From contig PNJU01000008.1 of the NCBI GenBank assembly GCA_013822015.1, forward strand, positions 62,001 to 126,000: 64,000 nt of DNA, read 5' to 3'. The notes under the pieces were generated by a model that saw only the letters and a list, made by a program, of their open reading frames with translations, was not told the origin of the DNA and ran no database searches. Position 1 is the stretch's first letter. The number at the start of each line of letters is the position of its first letter. This DNA is from Candidatus Puniceispirillum sp. GTDB lineage: Bacteria > Pseudomonadota > Alphaproteobacteria > Caedimonadales > UBA1908. Made by a program: the position numbers and the translations under genes. Positions 46,534 through 53,904 of this stretch are shown here, one piece after another.

Positions 46534-46938
46534 ATGACAATCACATCCATCACCCGCAGCCTTTACGCGCTCACACTTATGGCATGCGCCCCCCTTTTTG
46601 CCCAAGAAAGCGTCGTGTTTCCGGAGGTTCCAACGCCCATTCCCTGCGCTGGAAAAACGCCCAAGACAATCCTGAGTGAAGGATACGTGCTCATCCAAAA
46701 GGAACCTGGTAATGGGGCAAAGGAAAAGGAAGTGGGCTTTGCGGCCCTCACGGAAGAAACCCTTGCTCCCTTCATCATGGACGCGGGCGCCAATGACCAA
46801 CCCATCTATGAATTTGTGGACACAAAAAAGCGCTATACGGACCTGTGTGTGTGGAAACGTGTGAACGATGACACGAACGCAAAAACTCCCGACAATGACG
46901 TGGTCTTTTTAACGTACTTCGGCAAACCGATAAAATAA
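46534..46938 (+). CDS. Small secreted protein, unknown (134 aa)
   Basis: GGGAGG lies 6 bases before ATG 46534. A signal peptide (MTITSITRSLYALTLMACAP, then LFA before QES) is followed by a small domain with two cysteines (IPCAGK and DLCVWKR). A disulfide between them is likely in the periplasm. It starts 25 bases after hslU and may be read from the same transcript. No family recognised. Confidence 0.75.
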   Translation: MTITSITRSLYALTLMACAPLFAQESVVFPEVPTPIPCAGKTPKTILSEGYVLIQKEPGNGAKEKEVGFAALTEETLAPFIMDAGANDQPIYEFVDTKKRYTDLCVWKRVNDDTNAKTPDNDVVFLTYFGKPIK

Positions 46939-46952
46939 CACAAAGGCTTTGA

Positions 46953-47528
46953 TCACGCGCTAACGGCACCTAGACTCGGATGGAAACTTTCTGCCGGCTC
47001 TAGGAGCTTGCCTTCACGGTAGTGGGCGACGCGGAAAATCTCCCCTTGCCTATCATAATGTATCTGAGGGCCGTGTTTGCGGTCGTCCTTATAGGTTGTC
47101 TCCTTCATAACCTCTCCGGTGGGATAATACGCCTGCGCCACGCCCTCCCTCTTGTCGGCAACATAGGGCACGCACTGGGTCACATTGCCCATCTCGTTAT
47201 AGGACAGCATATTGCCGTGACGCAGACCTTGCGCGTACTCAATGGTGGTGATGAGATTTCCGTTGGAATCATAGAACTTTGCTTGTCCATGCTTTTTGCC
47301 GTCCTTATGGGGCAAAGCGCTTGTTAGATTTCCCTTTCGGTAGAGCTCGCACAGCCCCTCAAACCGCCCTTCGTGATAGGACAGGATGCGACTGACCTCT
47401 CCCTGCGCGTCATATTTGAGGGTAGGCCCATGGAGTTTGCCACCCTTCATGCTCACACGCCTTGTCACGCGCCCTTGCTTATCGACGCGCTCAAAAACTT
47501 GGACTTCTGGAGAAGACTGTGTACCCAT
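46953..47528 (-). CDS. MORN-repeat protein (YwqK antitoxin-like, 191 aa)
   Basis: The protein is nearly all repeats of about 24 residues, each like G-x-x-x-x-x-x-Y-x-x-G-x-x-H-G-x-x-x-x-Y. Seven are visible, such as GGKLHGPTLKYDAQ, GKKHGQAKFYDSN, GLRHGNMLSYNEM and DRKHGPQIHYDRQ. This is the MORN/YwqK class. YwqK in Bacillus is annotated as the antitoxin for the toxin YwqJ; other members are structural or host-interacting. It has no signal peptide. It is the last gene of a four-gene operon, 7 bases after the PAAR-like gene, with GAGGTGATC before ATG 47528. An immunity or adaptor role is inference. Confidence 0.85.
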   Translation of the reverse strand: MGTQSSPEVQVFERVDKQGRVTRRVSMKGGKLHGPTLKYDAQGEVSRILSYHEGRFEGLCELYRKGNLTSALPHKDGKKHGQAKFYDSNGNLITTIEYAQGLRHGNMLSYNEMGNVTQCVPYVADKREGVAQAYYPTGEVMKETTYKDDRKHGPQIHYDRQGEIFRVAHYREGKLLEPAESFHPSLGAVSA

Positions 47529-47535
47529 GATCACC

Positions 47536-47901
47536 TCACACAAAAACTGTTGTATTAATAGGTTCTATGATGAAAACCATCCCAGCCCCAGCGCCACCCG
47601 CCGCAACATCAGCCGCCGCACCAACCAAACACTGGCTGAAGGAAATATCCGTCAAAGATGGAATTTCGTCCATCAAGACAGTGGGATCCCCCACAACCCA
47701 CGGCATGGTCGCAGGTACACAGACCTCGATGATGGCGCACGCCCCGAAGGGCAAGATATTGGCCCCTCCCACAAAGTCCGCAATGGTGCCGGCCGGCAGC
47801 CCCTCCACTAAAATAGGAATGGGATCAACAACAAGCTCAGAGGGCTCTGACCCACATGTGCATTCCAGCATCGCCCCCATGACTGTCTCAAGACCTGCCA
47901 C
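47536..47901 (-). CDS. DUF4280 PAAR-like spike-tip protein (121 aa)
   Basis: The protein shows the DUF4280 (PAAR-like) pattern: ETVMGAMLECTCGSEPSELVV at the N-terminus, a mid-chain ANILPFGACAI, and the GDPTVLMDEIPSLTDISFSQCL block. The regularly spaced short strands and Cys residues are as in PAAR-type cones. Family members cap the spike of type VI secretion systems or extracellular contractile injection systems and carry effectors. There is no effector extension. The start is GTG 47901 behind GGGGG; an ATG at 47880 is the alternative. No other secretion gene is present in the window. Confidence 0.75.
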   Translation of the reverse strand: MAGLETVMGAMLECTCGSEPSELVVDPIPILVEGLPAGTIADFVGGANILPFGACAIIEVCVPATMPWVVGDPTVLMDEIPSLTDISFSQCLVGAAADVAAGGAGAGMVFIIEPINTTVFV

Positions 47902-47910
47902 GCGCGCCCC

Positions 47911-48720
47911 CTACTTCACCGCAAACTGAGACAAAATACCCTGGGTGAATACCTCATTGCCTATACAAACATCACCCGAGAATGGGTAATCCAAGTTCAT
48001 GGCAACCCCCATATTAAAGGCCACCACGCACCCCACCAGCATCACGGACATGATATGCACGCGCCGGTTTTCCGAGGCGATCAGGGTTAAGAAAAAGGCG
48101 ATAATAAACAAACCCAGCACCAAGAGAATACGCAGCGGATCCGTGAGAATGCTATCAACGGTCGCAAGCCTCTCTCGCCGCTTTTCAATGACTTGATTTA
48201 TATTAGAAACAGCCTCGCGGTAAAAGACTTTTTCTACCTCCGTTTGAGGGCTGTACCTTTGCAGGGTGGGGAATAGGTCATTCAAGGCCTCAACAGCCTG
48301 GGGTGCGGTTTTTCCCTCTTTCATGGCGGGCCACTCATCTTTGATAAGAATATGGATGTATTTGCCCACACCTTCTGTCAAATCGTGTCTAACATCTTCT
48401 GGAAAGACCTTGATATCATACATGAAAAGGGCAAGCCGATTGGCCTCCGCGTTTGTCACTGACTGAGCAGTGTTAAAGGCCTGCCACAAAACGATCACCA
48501 CAAAGCCCAAGAGAAAGCCATAGTTTGCACTGGTCACAATGGTAATGGTGGGCAAAAATGTGCTGTTTTCTTTGTGCACCCAATGGGGAAAATAGCGGTT
48601 CACCGCCTTAAATATTGACCACACAAAAATGGACAACCCCAAAACCAAAAGCACAATACAAGCCCACGACGGAAATGTATTGATGAAAACTCTTTGTATT
48701 TCTCCCATGGGTCCCCTCAT
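47911..48720 (-). CDS. DUF4239-like (bestrophin-like) membrane protein, second copy
   Basis: A 269-residue membrane protein with two helices at the N-terminus (about residues 15-38 and 60-82, YGFLLGFVVIVLWQAFNTAQ) and two near the C-terminus (about 190-212 and 220-242). A soluble loop with YIHILIKDEWPAMKEGK lies between them. This matches the DUF4239 layout, a family distantly linked to bestrophin channels. It aligns from end to end with the next upstream gene, including EWPAMxEGK and NLDxPFSG near the end. Start ATG 48720 with AGGA, or ATG 48708. Function unknown; immunity to a pore-forming or periplasmic toxin is one possibility. Confidence 0.78.
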   Translation of the reverse strand: MRGPMGEIQRVFINTFPSWACIVLLVLGLSIFVWSIFKAVNRYFPHWVHKENSTFLPTITIVTSANYGFLLGFVVIVLWQAFNTAQSVTNAEANRLALFMYDIKVFPEDVRHDLTEGVGKYIHILIKDEWPAMKEGKTAPQAVEALNDLFPTLQRYSPQTEVEKVFYREAVSNINQVIEKRRERLATVDSILTDPLRILLVLGLFIIAFFLTLIASENRRVHIMSVMLVGCVVAFNMGVAMNLDYPFSGDVCIGNEVFTQGILSQFAVK

Positions 48721-48740
48721 GTTTTTCCTACCTCTTTTCC

Positions 48741-49544
48741 TTATGACGCGCTCTCAAGATGTGCCAGATTTCCCTGTACGAGTGGGTCGCTCGAGATGGA
48801 CACCTCACCTGAAAAAGGAAAATCCAAATTTGCGGCAATGCCAATATTAAAAGCAACCATCGTCCCAAAGAGAACCGTCAAAACCAAATGCATACGTTTT
48901 CTTTGGGAGTACACCAAAGCAATGAGCAGCACATCAATGAGGTACCCGAGGGTAATAAAAACGCGCATCACATCAGAGATGGAACTTTCTAAAAGGCTAA
49001 GCCGCGCTTTTCTGTCGTTATAGAGGTTCATGGCCGTGGCTGTTATTGCCGCGTACGCACTCAAAGCCACATCCCCCTTGGGTGTGAAAATTTCTAAATC
49101 TGATAGGAGGTTATCCAGCGCAACATCTGCTTCGGGACAGCTTTTCCCCTCACGCATGGCGGGCCACTCTTTTTCGCGCACCGCAGTAATATAACCTGCA
49201 ATGTCCCTGCGCAAGCGCGCGCCATCCTGGGCCCCAAGCCCGTATGAATTATCAGCCAACATGGTGAGATGGCTCGCCTCTTGGGTCACAATGTCGTCCG
49301 CCTTATTGTAGGTTTGCCACAAGACACTCATGACAAAGCCTAGGAAGAAGCCATAGCACAGACTTGTTGTTTTTGTTGTCGTTGCAAGAATATCAGCATT
49401 ACCCTCATGCAGTGCCGCAGGATAAAAGCGACGCACAACAAAGAAAAGCGCAAGCACAGGAGCCGTCAGGATGAGAACGGTCAGAAGAATACTCAACCAG
49501 CCAGGCAAGCTGTTGATCGTGTGTCTAATGGCTTCGCCCCACAC
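48741..49544 (-). CDS. DUF4239-like (bestrophin-like) membrane protein, first copy
   Basis: A 267-residue paralogue of the downstream gene with the same two-plus-two membrane helices. Shared marks are CYGFFLGFVMSVLWQTYNKAD, REKEWPAMREGKSCPEA and NLDFPFSGEV. Start is GTG 49544 with GGGAG six bases upstream. It heads the four-gene operon (DUF4239-like, DUF4239-like, PAAR-like, MORN) with gaps of 20, 9 and 7 bases, so all are probably made together. Confidence 0.78.
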   Translation of the reverse strand: MWGEAIRHTINSLPGWLSILLTVLILTAPVLALFFVVRRFYPAALHEGNADILATTTKTTSLCYGFFLGFVMSVLWQTYNKADDIVTQEASHLTMLADNSYGLGAQDGARLRRDIAGYITAVREKEWPAMREGKSCPEADVALDNLLSDLEIFTPKGDVALSAYAAITATAMNLYNDRKARLSLLESSISDVMRVFITLGYLIDVLLIALVYSQRKRMHLVLTVLFGTMVAFNIGIAANLDFPFSGEVSISSDPLVQGNLAHLESAS

Positions 49545-49668
49545 GGCATTCTCCCTTTATATTTTATGAGTTTTATAAGCAGTTATATTATTCACAAAAA
49601 ACGAGTGAGATGCAAGGCGCCTAAGCGCTGAGATAGGAAGGACCCACAAGGTGGTGCGGTCGCGCCCG

Positions 49669-50385
49669 TTATTCAGGACGTATATCGTGCCCCAAGGCAC
49701 TCTCTTCTTCTGTGCCCACGGGCGGCTGATCCTCGTCTGCCATCTTGAGCCCGTCATGGAAGGCTTTGAGTTGCTCTTCTTCTTGCTGTGCCGTGAGGGG
49801 CACGTCCGTTGTGTCTGGCACGGCTTCTGGCGGCAAGGGGCCCGTGTTGATGGGAGCGGGCTGAGTAGGCTGTGAGGGCGGCGCACTTTCAGCCTCGCAC
49901 TCGATCCCCCCCTTGGGGCTTGCCTCCCCGCGCAGGGTCAGGGCTTCAACACGCATCTCTTTGTCTTTTGCTCCCTCTTCGTGCTGGGCGCCGGTGCACG
50001 CCACAACCCAGACGTCATACACGGGATGCTCCATGGCAGAGATGGCAGGCGTTGAGGCAAACATCCATCCGCTGAAGACAAGGGCAAGGCTTCCTGCTTT
50101 TTCCTCTTGGATCTCAAGAAAGGCAACGGACTCTGGCGGGTCCTCGGGAAGGGCTTTACGGCACGCCCTTGCGGTGATGTGCAACCGTTCAAAGGAAACG
50201 CTCTGGCCCGTTGCGACCTCAATTTGCTTCACATGTCCCGTCACCTTATCGAGCGCCCGCAAGATCACCTTTTGGGTCACAAGGGGCACCGTGGTGCGCG
50301 GGGTGGGTGCGGGAGACGTGGCGCTCACTGAGCAGGCCCCGTAAAGGGCTGCTCCGGCCACAAACAGCCAGAGCTTACGCGCCAT
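49669..50385 (-). CDS. DUF2155 domain protein
   Basis: The 238-residue protein has a signal peptide (MARKLWLFVAGAALYGACSVSA). The Cys in this region could be a lipobox residue, but the context YGACS is imperfect. The DUF2155 domain (about residues 35-150) includes TARACRKALPEDPPESVAFLEI and LVFSGWMFASTPAISAMEHPVYDVWVVAC. This alphaproteobacterial family follows mlaD in conserved order. The C-terminal third is proline- and glutamate-rich. The ATG overlaps the mlaD end by 11 bases. Confidence 0.9.
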   Translation of the reverse strand: MARKLWLFVAGAALYGACSVSATSPAPTPRTTVPLVTQKVILRALDKVTGHVKQIEVATGQSVSFERLHITARACRKALPEDPPESVAFLEIQEEKAGSLALVFSGWMFASTPAISAMEHPVYDVWVVACTGAQHEEGAKDKEMRVEALTLRGEASPKGGIECEAESAPPSQPTQPAPINTGPLPPEAVPDTTDVPLTAQQEEEQLKAFHDGLKMADEDQPPVGTEEESALGHDIRPE

Positions 50386-50878
50386 GGGGCTTGGCACTCT
50401 TATCGGAAGAAGAGCCGCCTTGCGCCTTCTCATCATCCTTCTTATTGCTAAAAATCAGCTGGCCAATCATGGCCTCGAGACTTACGGAGCTTTGGGTGTG
50501 GGTAATCATGTCACCGGACTTAAGGTTAACCTCATCCCCGCCTGGCACAAGGGCCAGGTATTTGCCCCCCAAAAGACCATCCGTAATAATCTCCGCAGAC
50601 GAATCTTTGGGCAAAAGAACTGTATTTGTAACGGATATGGTCACCTGGGCAAGGAACGTTTTAGGATCAACGGTGATTTCCTTCACGATACCAACCTTGA
50701 CGCCACTCACGCGCACGTCGCTGCCAACCTGCAAGCCATCCACACGGTCAAACTGCGCCGTAAAAAGCTGCCCGCCTTGGTCATGGTACCCACTGCTGCG
50801 ATAGGCAAAGGTCAGGAAAAAAGCAGCCACCGCCAATACAACGGCGCCCATAATCGTTTCTAGTGCATTGTTTTTCAT
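50375..50878 (-). CDS. mlaD: MlaD: lipid-binding subunit of the phospholipid transport system
   Basis: The 167-residue protein has one N-terminal membrane helix (about residues 8-25, ETIMGAVVLAVAAFFLTF) and the MCE domain (about 35-130). Conserved blocks are FDRVDGLQVGSDVRVSGVKVG and LLGGKYLALVPGG. MlaD hexamers bind phospholipid and dock on MlaFE. The separate location from mlaFE and the position between NDUFA12 and DUF2155 genes are alphaproteobacterial traits. A low-complexity serine/lysine tail follows. Confidence 0.93.
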   Translation of the reverse strand: MKNNALETIMGAVVLAVAAFFLTFAYRSSGYHDQGGQLFTAQFDRVDGLQVGSDVRVSGVKVGIVKEITVDPKTFLAQVTISVTNTVLLPKDSSAEIITDGLLGGKYLALVPGGDEVNLKSGDMITHTQSSVSLEAMIGQLIFSNKKDDEKAQGGSSSDKSAKPHGA

Positions 50879-50885
50879 AAAGAAC

Positions 50886-51257
50886 CTATTGCTTTGTGTT
50901 CGGCGCGCTGGACGCAGGGTCCCAAGGAACATAAGCGGGCTTCACCCCCTCTTCGCCTGCGCGCAAAAGACTTCCTCTCGGGCGGTAAGCATAGGACGTT
51001 CCTGTCAAATTTTGAAGATGTTTTTTTTCCCAATGGTGGGATTTCACGGACAGGGGATCTTCATAGGTAAAATGCATCCACCCGTGCCAGTGGGCTGGGA
51101 TTTTGGTAGGGTCCGCGTCTCCCGCAAAGGAAACCCAGCGCTTTGGTGCGCGCTCGGGACGTTTGAACAGGAAGCGCTCTTCATAGTAACGATTGCCGTA
51201 ATCGTCCTGGCCCACAAAGCGGCCCTTGGTCCAAATGAGGAGTTTTACAATAATCAT
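50886..51257 (-). CDS. NADH:ubiquinone oxidoreductase accessory subunit NDUFA12
   Basis: The 123-residue protein matches the B17.2/NDUFA12 family: FVGQDDYGNRYYEE near the N-terminus, then RWVSFAGDADPTKIPAHWHGWMHFTYEDPL, typical of the alphaproteobacterial form of this complex I accessory subunit. It is found only in alphaproteobacteria and mitochondria, which supports the taxonomic assignment. mlaD follows after 7 bases. Confidence 0.94.
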   Translation of the reverse strand: MIIVKLLIWTKGRFVGQDDYGNRYYEERFLFKRPERAPKRWVSFAGDADPTKIPAHWHGWMHFTYEDPLSVKSHHWEKKHLQNLTGTSYAYRPRGSLLRAGEEGVKPAYVPWDPASSAPNTKQ

Positions 51258-51351
51258 GTTACAAGCCTACACTGGCTGTCTACGCGCATAGGAGATTATG
51301 ACACACGGGCGGCGCACGCGTCTAGTCACCACCGCCGCGTGTCCCCATCCC

Positions 51352-51678
51352 TTAAGAACGTGAAGCCGCTTGTTTTTCAAGATCCGATGGCTCTGGACGG
51401 GGCGCGCCGCTGGCGCCTTTCTTGGCACGTGCCTTCTTGCTTCCGGGCAAATCACTGTCCTGTCCGCCAGGCGTGATATCAAAGTATCCTTTTTCCCCAG
51501 AAAAAAGGCCTGGCCTGTTTTCATCCTTGGTGAAGTAGGATTCTTTTTTCTCTTCGTCCTCTTTGCTCAAAGGGCCAGGCTTTTCTTCACTGGATAAGAA
51601 ATCTCGCACCTCTTCGCGAACGTTTTGACATCCCGACAGAACCCCTGCCCCCAGCATAATGACCCATTGCCACTTCAT
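51352..51678 (-). CDS. Putative lipoprotein, unknown (108 aa)
   Basis: Signal peptidase II lipobox LSGC at residues 14-17 (MKWQWVIMLGAGVLSGCQN). GGAG lies 6 bases before the ATG. The mature part is short, hydrophilic and low-complexity (rich in K, E, S, G), with no recognisable domain. It lies upstream of the NDUFA12-mlaD-DUF2155 cluster on the same strand, separated by 94 bases. Confidence 0.75.
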   Translation of the reverse strand: MKWQWVIMLGAGVLSGCQNVREEVRDFLSSEEKPGPLSKEDEEKKESYFTKDENRPGLFSGEKGYFDITPGGQDSDLPGSKKARAKKGASGAPRPEPSDLEKQAASRS

Positions 51679-51784
51679 GATCGCTCCACGTTTTAAAAAA
51701 ACTGTTCAAAAAAAGAGGGGCATCACGCCCCTCACAAGTATTCAACCACAAAGTTTCTTATTTTTAAAGGCAGGTGAGAGCCGC

Positions 51785-52615
51785 TTACGCGGCCTCCATT
51801 GTCCCAACAATCCTAAACGATGCTTTAAGCTCGCTGCGCGGAATAAAAAGATGCTTCTCCATAAAGCCTTGGGCGCTGGGTGACATGACCTTCAGCTCAA
51901 GGGCGTCAGGTTGACCCGCATCATCGGCGCGCCAGCCAAGAAACTGACCCACAAAGGCTTCGTCATTGGCGTTCACAGCCAGCATGTGGCAGTCAGGCGT
52001 CAATGAGCGTGCAGGGTGTGCGAAAATGCGGTCTTGCTTGCCATAACGCGGGCTGACGTCCTTGTCACCAATGCTAAAGGCAAAGGCATTGGCCACGCCG
52101 GTCATCTCGGGTGGACGATTGACCCACTCTTTGGCCGTTGAAACGTCCAGGATGAGGGAGCCGTCGGCTTTCTTCTCAAGGGAGTATAGGGGTAGGTCTT
52201 GGGAGGTCCCCATGGCGCCTTCCTTGGTCCAGCTGCTTTGGGGCACGAACTTACTCGTGTGGGAATCATGGGGCAAAAGGTCCCCGGGATGGCATGACAA
52301 AACAAGGGCAAGCCTTTGGAGGATGTCTGCGTTCAGGCGCCTTGAGCCGCTTTCGAGGCGTGACAGATAAGAGGGCGACAGACGCGTCAGCTCCGCCAGC
52401 TCCTCAAGGGTATAGCCGCGCTGCAGGCGCAGATCACGGAGGGGATGGCGAGATTTCTTACGCTTACGTGTCAGAAGCTTGTTATGCGCCATGCGTCCCT
52501 TGTCGTGGATGTGAAGCACATTGCTGCCAGGAACGGCTGAATAACTCTCTTGTACGTTTGCGGTTGCACCCTCGTAACGGAACTTTCCCTGCACGTTCTG
52601 TTTAGTTGCGCTCAT
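51785..52615 (-). CDS. CI-like XRE regulator with degenerate S24 domain
   Basis: The 276-residue protein has a central XRE HTH (about residues 58-115: LRDLRLQRGYTLEELAELTRLSPSYLSRLESG). The C-terminal region (about 170-276, including SIGDKDVSPRYGKQDRIFAHP) resembles the LexA/CI S24 fold but lacks the Ser-Met of the cleavage site. Self-cleavage is therefore not expected. The long N-terminus (residues 1-50) is polar. A GGGAGAAC site precedes the start. It is divergent from a DNA-binding pair, so it probably controls both genes through the AT-rich intergenic region. Confidence 0.82.
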   Translation of the reverse strand: MSATKQNVQGKFRYEGATANVQESYSAVPGSNVLHIHDKGRMAHNKLLTRKRKKSRHPLRDLRLQRGYTLEELAELTRLSPSYLSRLESGSRRLNADILQRLALVLSCHPGDLLPHDSHTSKFVPQSSWTKEGAMGTSQDLPLYSLEKKADGSLILDVSTAKEWVNRPPEMTGVANAFAFSIGDKDVSPRYGKQDRIFAHPARSLTPDCHMLAVNANDEAFVGQFLGWRADDAGQPDALELKVMSPSAQGFMEKHLFIPRSELKASFRIVGTMEAA

Positions 52616-52689
52616 AATTGTTCTCCCTTTTCACGCAATCCTGTAAAACTGCCGTCAAATTTTTTGCCCCTCTTTGATTTTTTTTTGGG

Positions 52690-52800
52690 ACTTTTCTTGA
52701 CTAACAGACCTCTTTCTGGCAAAAACCAGTGTTATGCCATTTCTGTATAGGGTATATGCGCAAACTGCATAGGATGGCAAGTTTTTTTTGAAGGACATTT
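52690..52800. promoter_or_regulatory. Divergent AT-rich intergenic region with small inverted repeats
   Basis: The region carries TTGACT near its left side, CTGG-CAAAAA-CCAG and ATGC-GCAAACT-GCAT inverted repeats, and several AT runs. These are plausible operators for the CI-like regulator; no complete promoter can be defined. Confidence 0.35.
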
Positions 52801-52824
52801 AAAATTTTTTGTAAAGAGGCAAAA

Positions 52825-53400
52825 ATGAAACAGGGACAGAATACAAATCAAAGCCTTAAATCCCGCCGTTGGAGCGAGCATGAGGTTAAAAAACTTTCAC
52901 TCGCCAGGCAAATGGGTGCGGACTTGAATACCATGGCAAAATTGTTGGAACGTAGCGTTCCAAGCGTTAACAAGGCGTTGACACGCCTTGGCGTGCGCCC
53001 GCTGGGGGAGAGCCCCCGCGGCGCAAAGCCCGGAAGGCGCGCAAGGTCTGCGTCTATTGCATACCTACGGTCCCATATTGATCAAGAAATGGAGACCTTC
53101 GCCACCCATGAATCGACCTTCATTGGCAAAAAAGAGAAACCATGCCTTGCTTTTTTGACAAAAGGACTTGATGAGGCACGCGTGGATCCCAAACTTCCAC
53201 TCTTTGTCAAACCCCACACAATCGTGGCTTACTGGCGCGCACACGGGGTTGAGGCAAGCGTTTACACCCACAACGACGTGACGACTTACCGCTTGGGAAG
53301 CCAAACCCTAACGGGCGCACAGTTCTTGATGCAGACCAATCAAAAGCGTCAACAGCAAGGCGAGCCTGTCTTTTGGGTTGAAGGTATTACGCAGCTGTGA
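52825..53400 (+). CDS. Putative DNA-binding protein with GcrA/Myb-like N-terminus (191 aa)
   Basis: The N-terminal region RRWSEHEVKKLSLARQMGADLNTMAKLLERS resembles the HTH in GcrA or SANT/Myb-type proteins, in which a tryptophan opens the first helix. The rest (about residues 80-191) has no recognised domain. It is divergent from the CI-like regulator and followed after 12 bases by a second gene that shares basic DNA-binding character. Function is likely transcriptional control; the target is unknown. Confidence 0.7.
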   Translation: MKQGQNTNQSLKSRRWSEHEVKKLSLARQMGADLNTMAKLLERSVPSVNKALTRLGVRPLGESPRGAKPGRRARSASIAYLRSHIDQEMETFATHESTFIGKKEKPCLAFLTKGLDEARVDPKLPLFVKPHTIVAYWRAHGVEASVYTHNDVTTYRLGSQTLTGAQFLMQTNQKRQQQGEPVFWVEGITQL

Positions 53401-53412
53401 GGAGAAGCCACC

Positions 53413-53904
53413 ATGACACTGCGCATGCCTTCAACGCGCGTCGTGAAGCGCCGAGGGCGCCCACGCCGCACAGCGTCATCGGCGCATCCCATGTGCCGCG
53501 GGCAATCAACCCTCCTAAACACTTTGTGGGAAGCGGGTCTTGTACCCTTTGCCTTTTACGAGGCGGGCCTTGTTTACGCGCGCTTACGCCGTCAAGCGCT
53601 CAACCTCATGGACGCCCCCAGCATTGGGCGCGTGCTTCTCAAGGAGCGCCTCGATGGCACGCGCACCTGGGAAGAAACGCCAACCCAGGCAAGGCTTTTC
53701 CAAGGGTTCATGGCAACGGAACAACATCTATCTTCCTGGGAGAAGGAACGGGTTCAGCTTTTGCGGCGTGCCCTTGAAGAGCATAAGCCCCTGGAAGCGC
53801 AAACCCTTAAAAAGCTAGCCCAGACCCTTTATCCGCTTTTGGAGGACCTGAGCCACTTCTTCCAGAACTTAAACGCGTGCGGGTCACTCCCCTTAAGGGA
53901 GTAG
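53413..53904 (+). CDS. Hypothetical protein with AT-hook-like N-terminus (163 aa)
   Basis: The N-terminus holds RRGRPRR, the core of an AT-hook DNA-binding motif. The middle (EAGLVPFAFYEAGLVYARL) vaguely recalls DUF6456 of alphaproteobacteria, but this is uncertain. The C-terminus is a predicted helix bundle. It follows the HTH gene by 12 bases. The last 76 bases run antisense into the 3' end of the RND permease gene. Confidence 0.65.
   Translation: MTLRMPSTRVVKRRGRPRRTASSAHPMCRGQSTLLNTLWEAGLVPFAFYEAGLVYARLRRQALNLMDAPSIGRVLLKERLDGTRTWEETPTQARLFQGFMATEQHLSSWEKERVQLLRRALEEHKPLEAQTLKKLAQTLYPLLEDLSHFFQNLNACGSLPLRE

Noticed and set aside
52825-53904. Prophage remnant
   Set aside because: The CI-like regulator and DNA-binding pair suggested a phage switch, but no integrase, capsid, terminase or attachment repeat is present.
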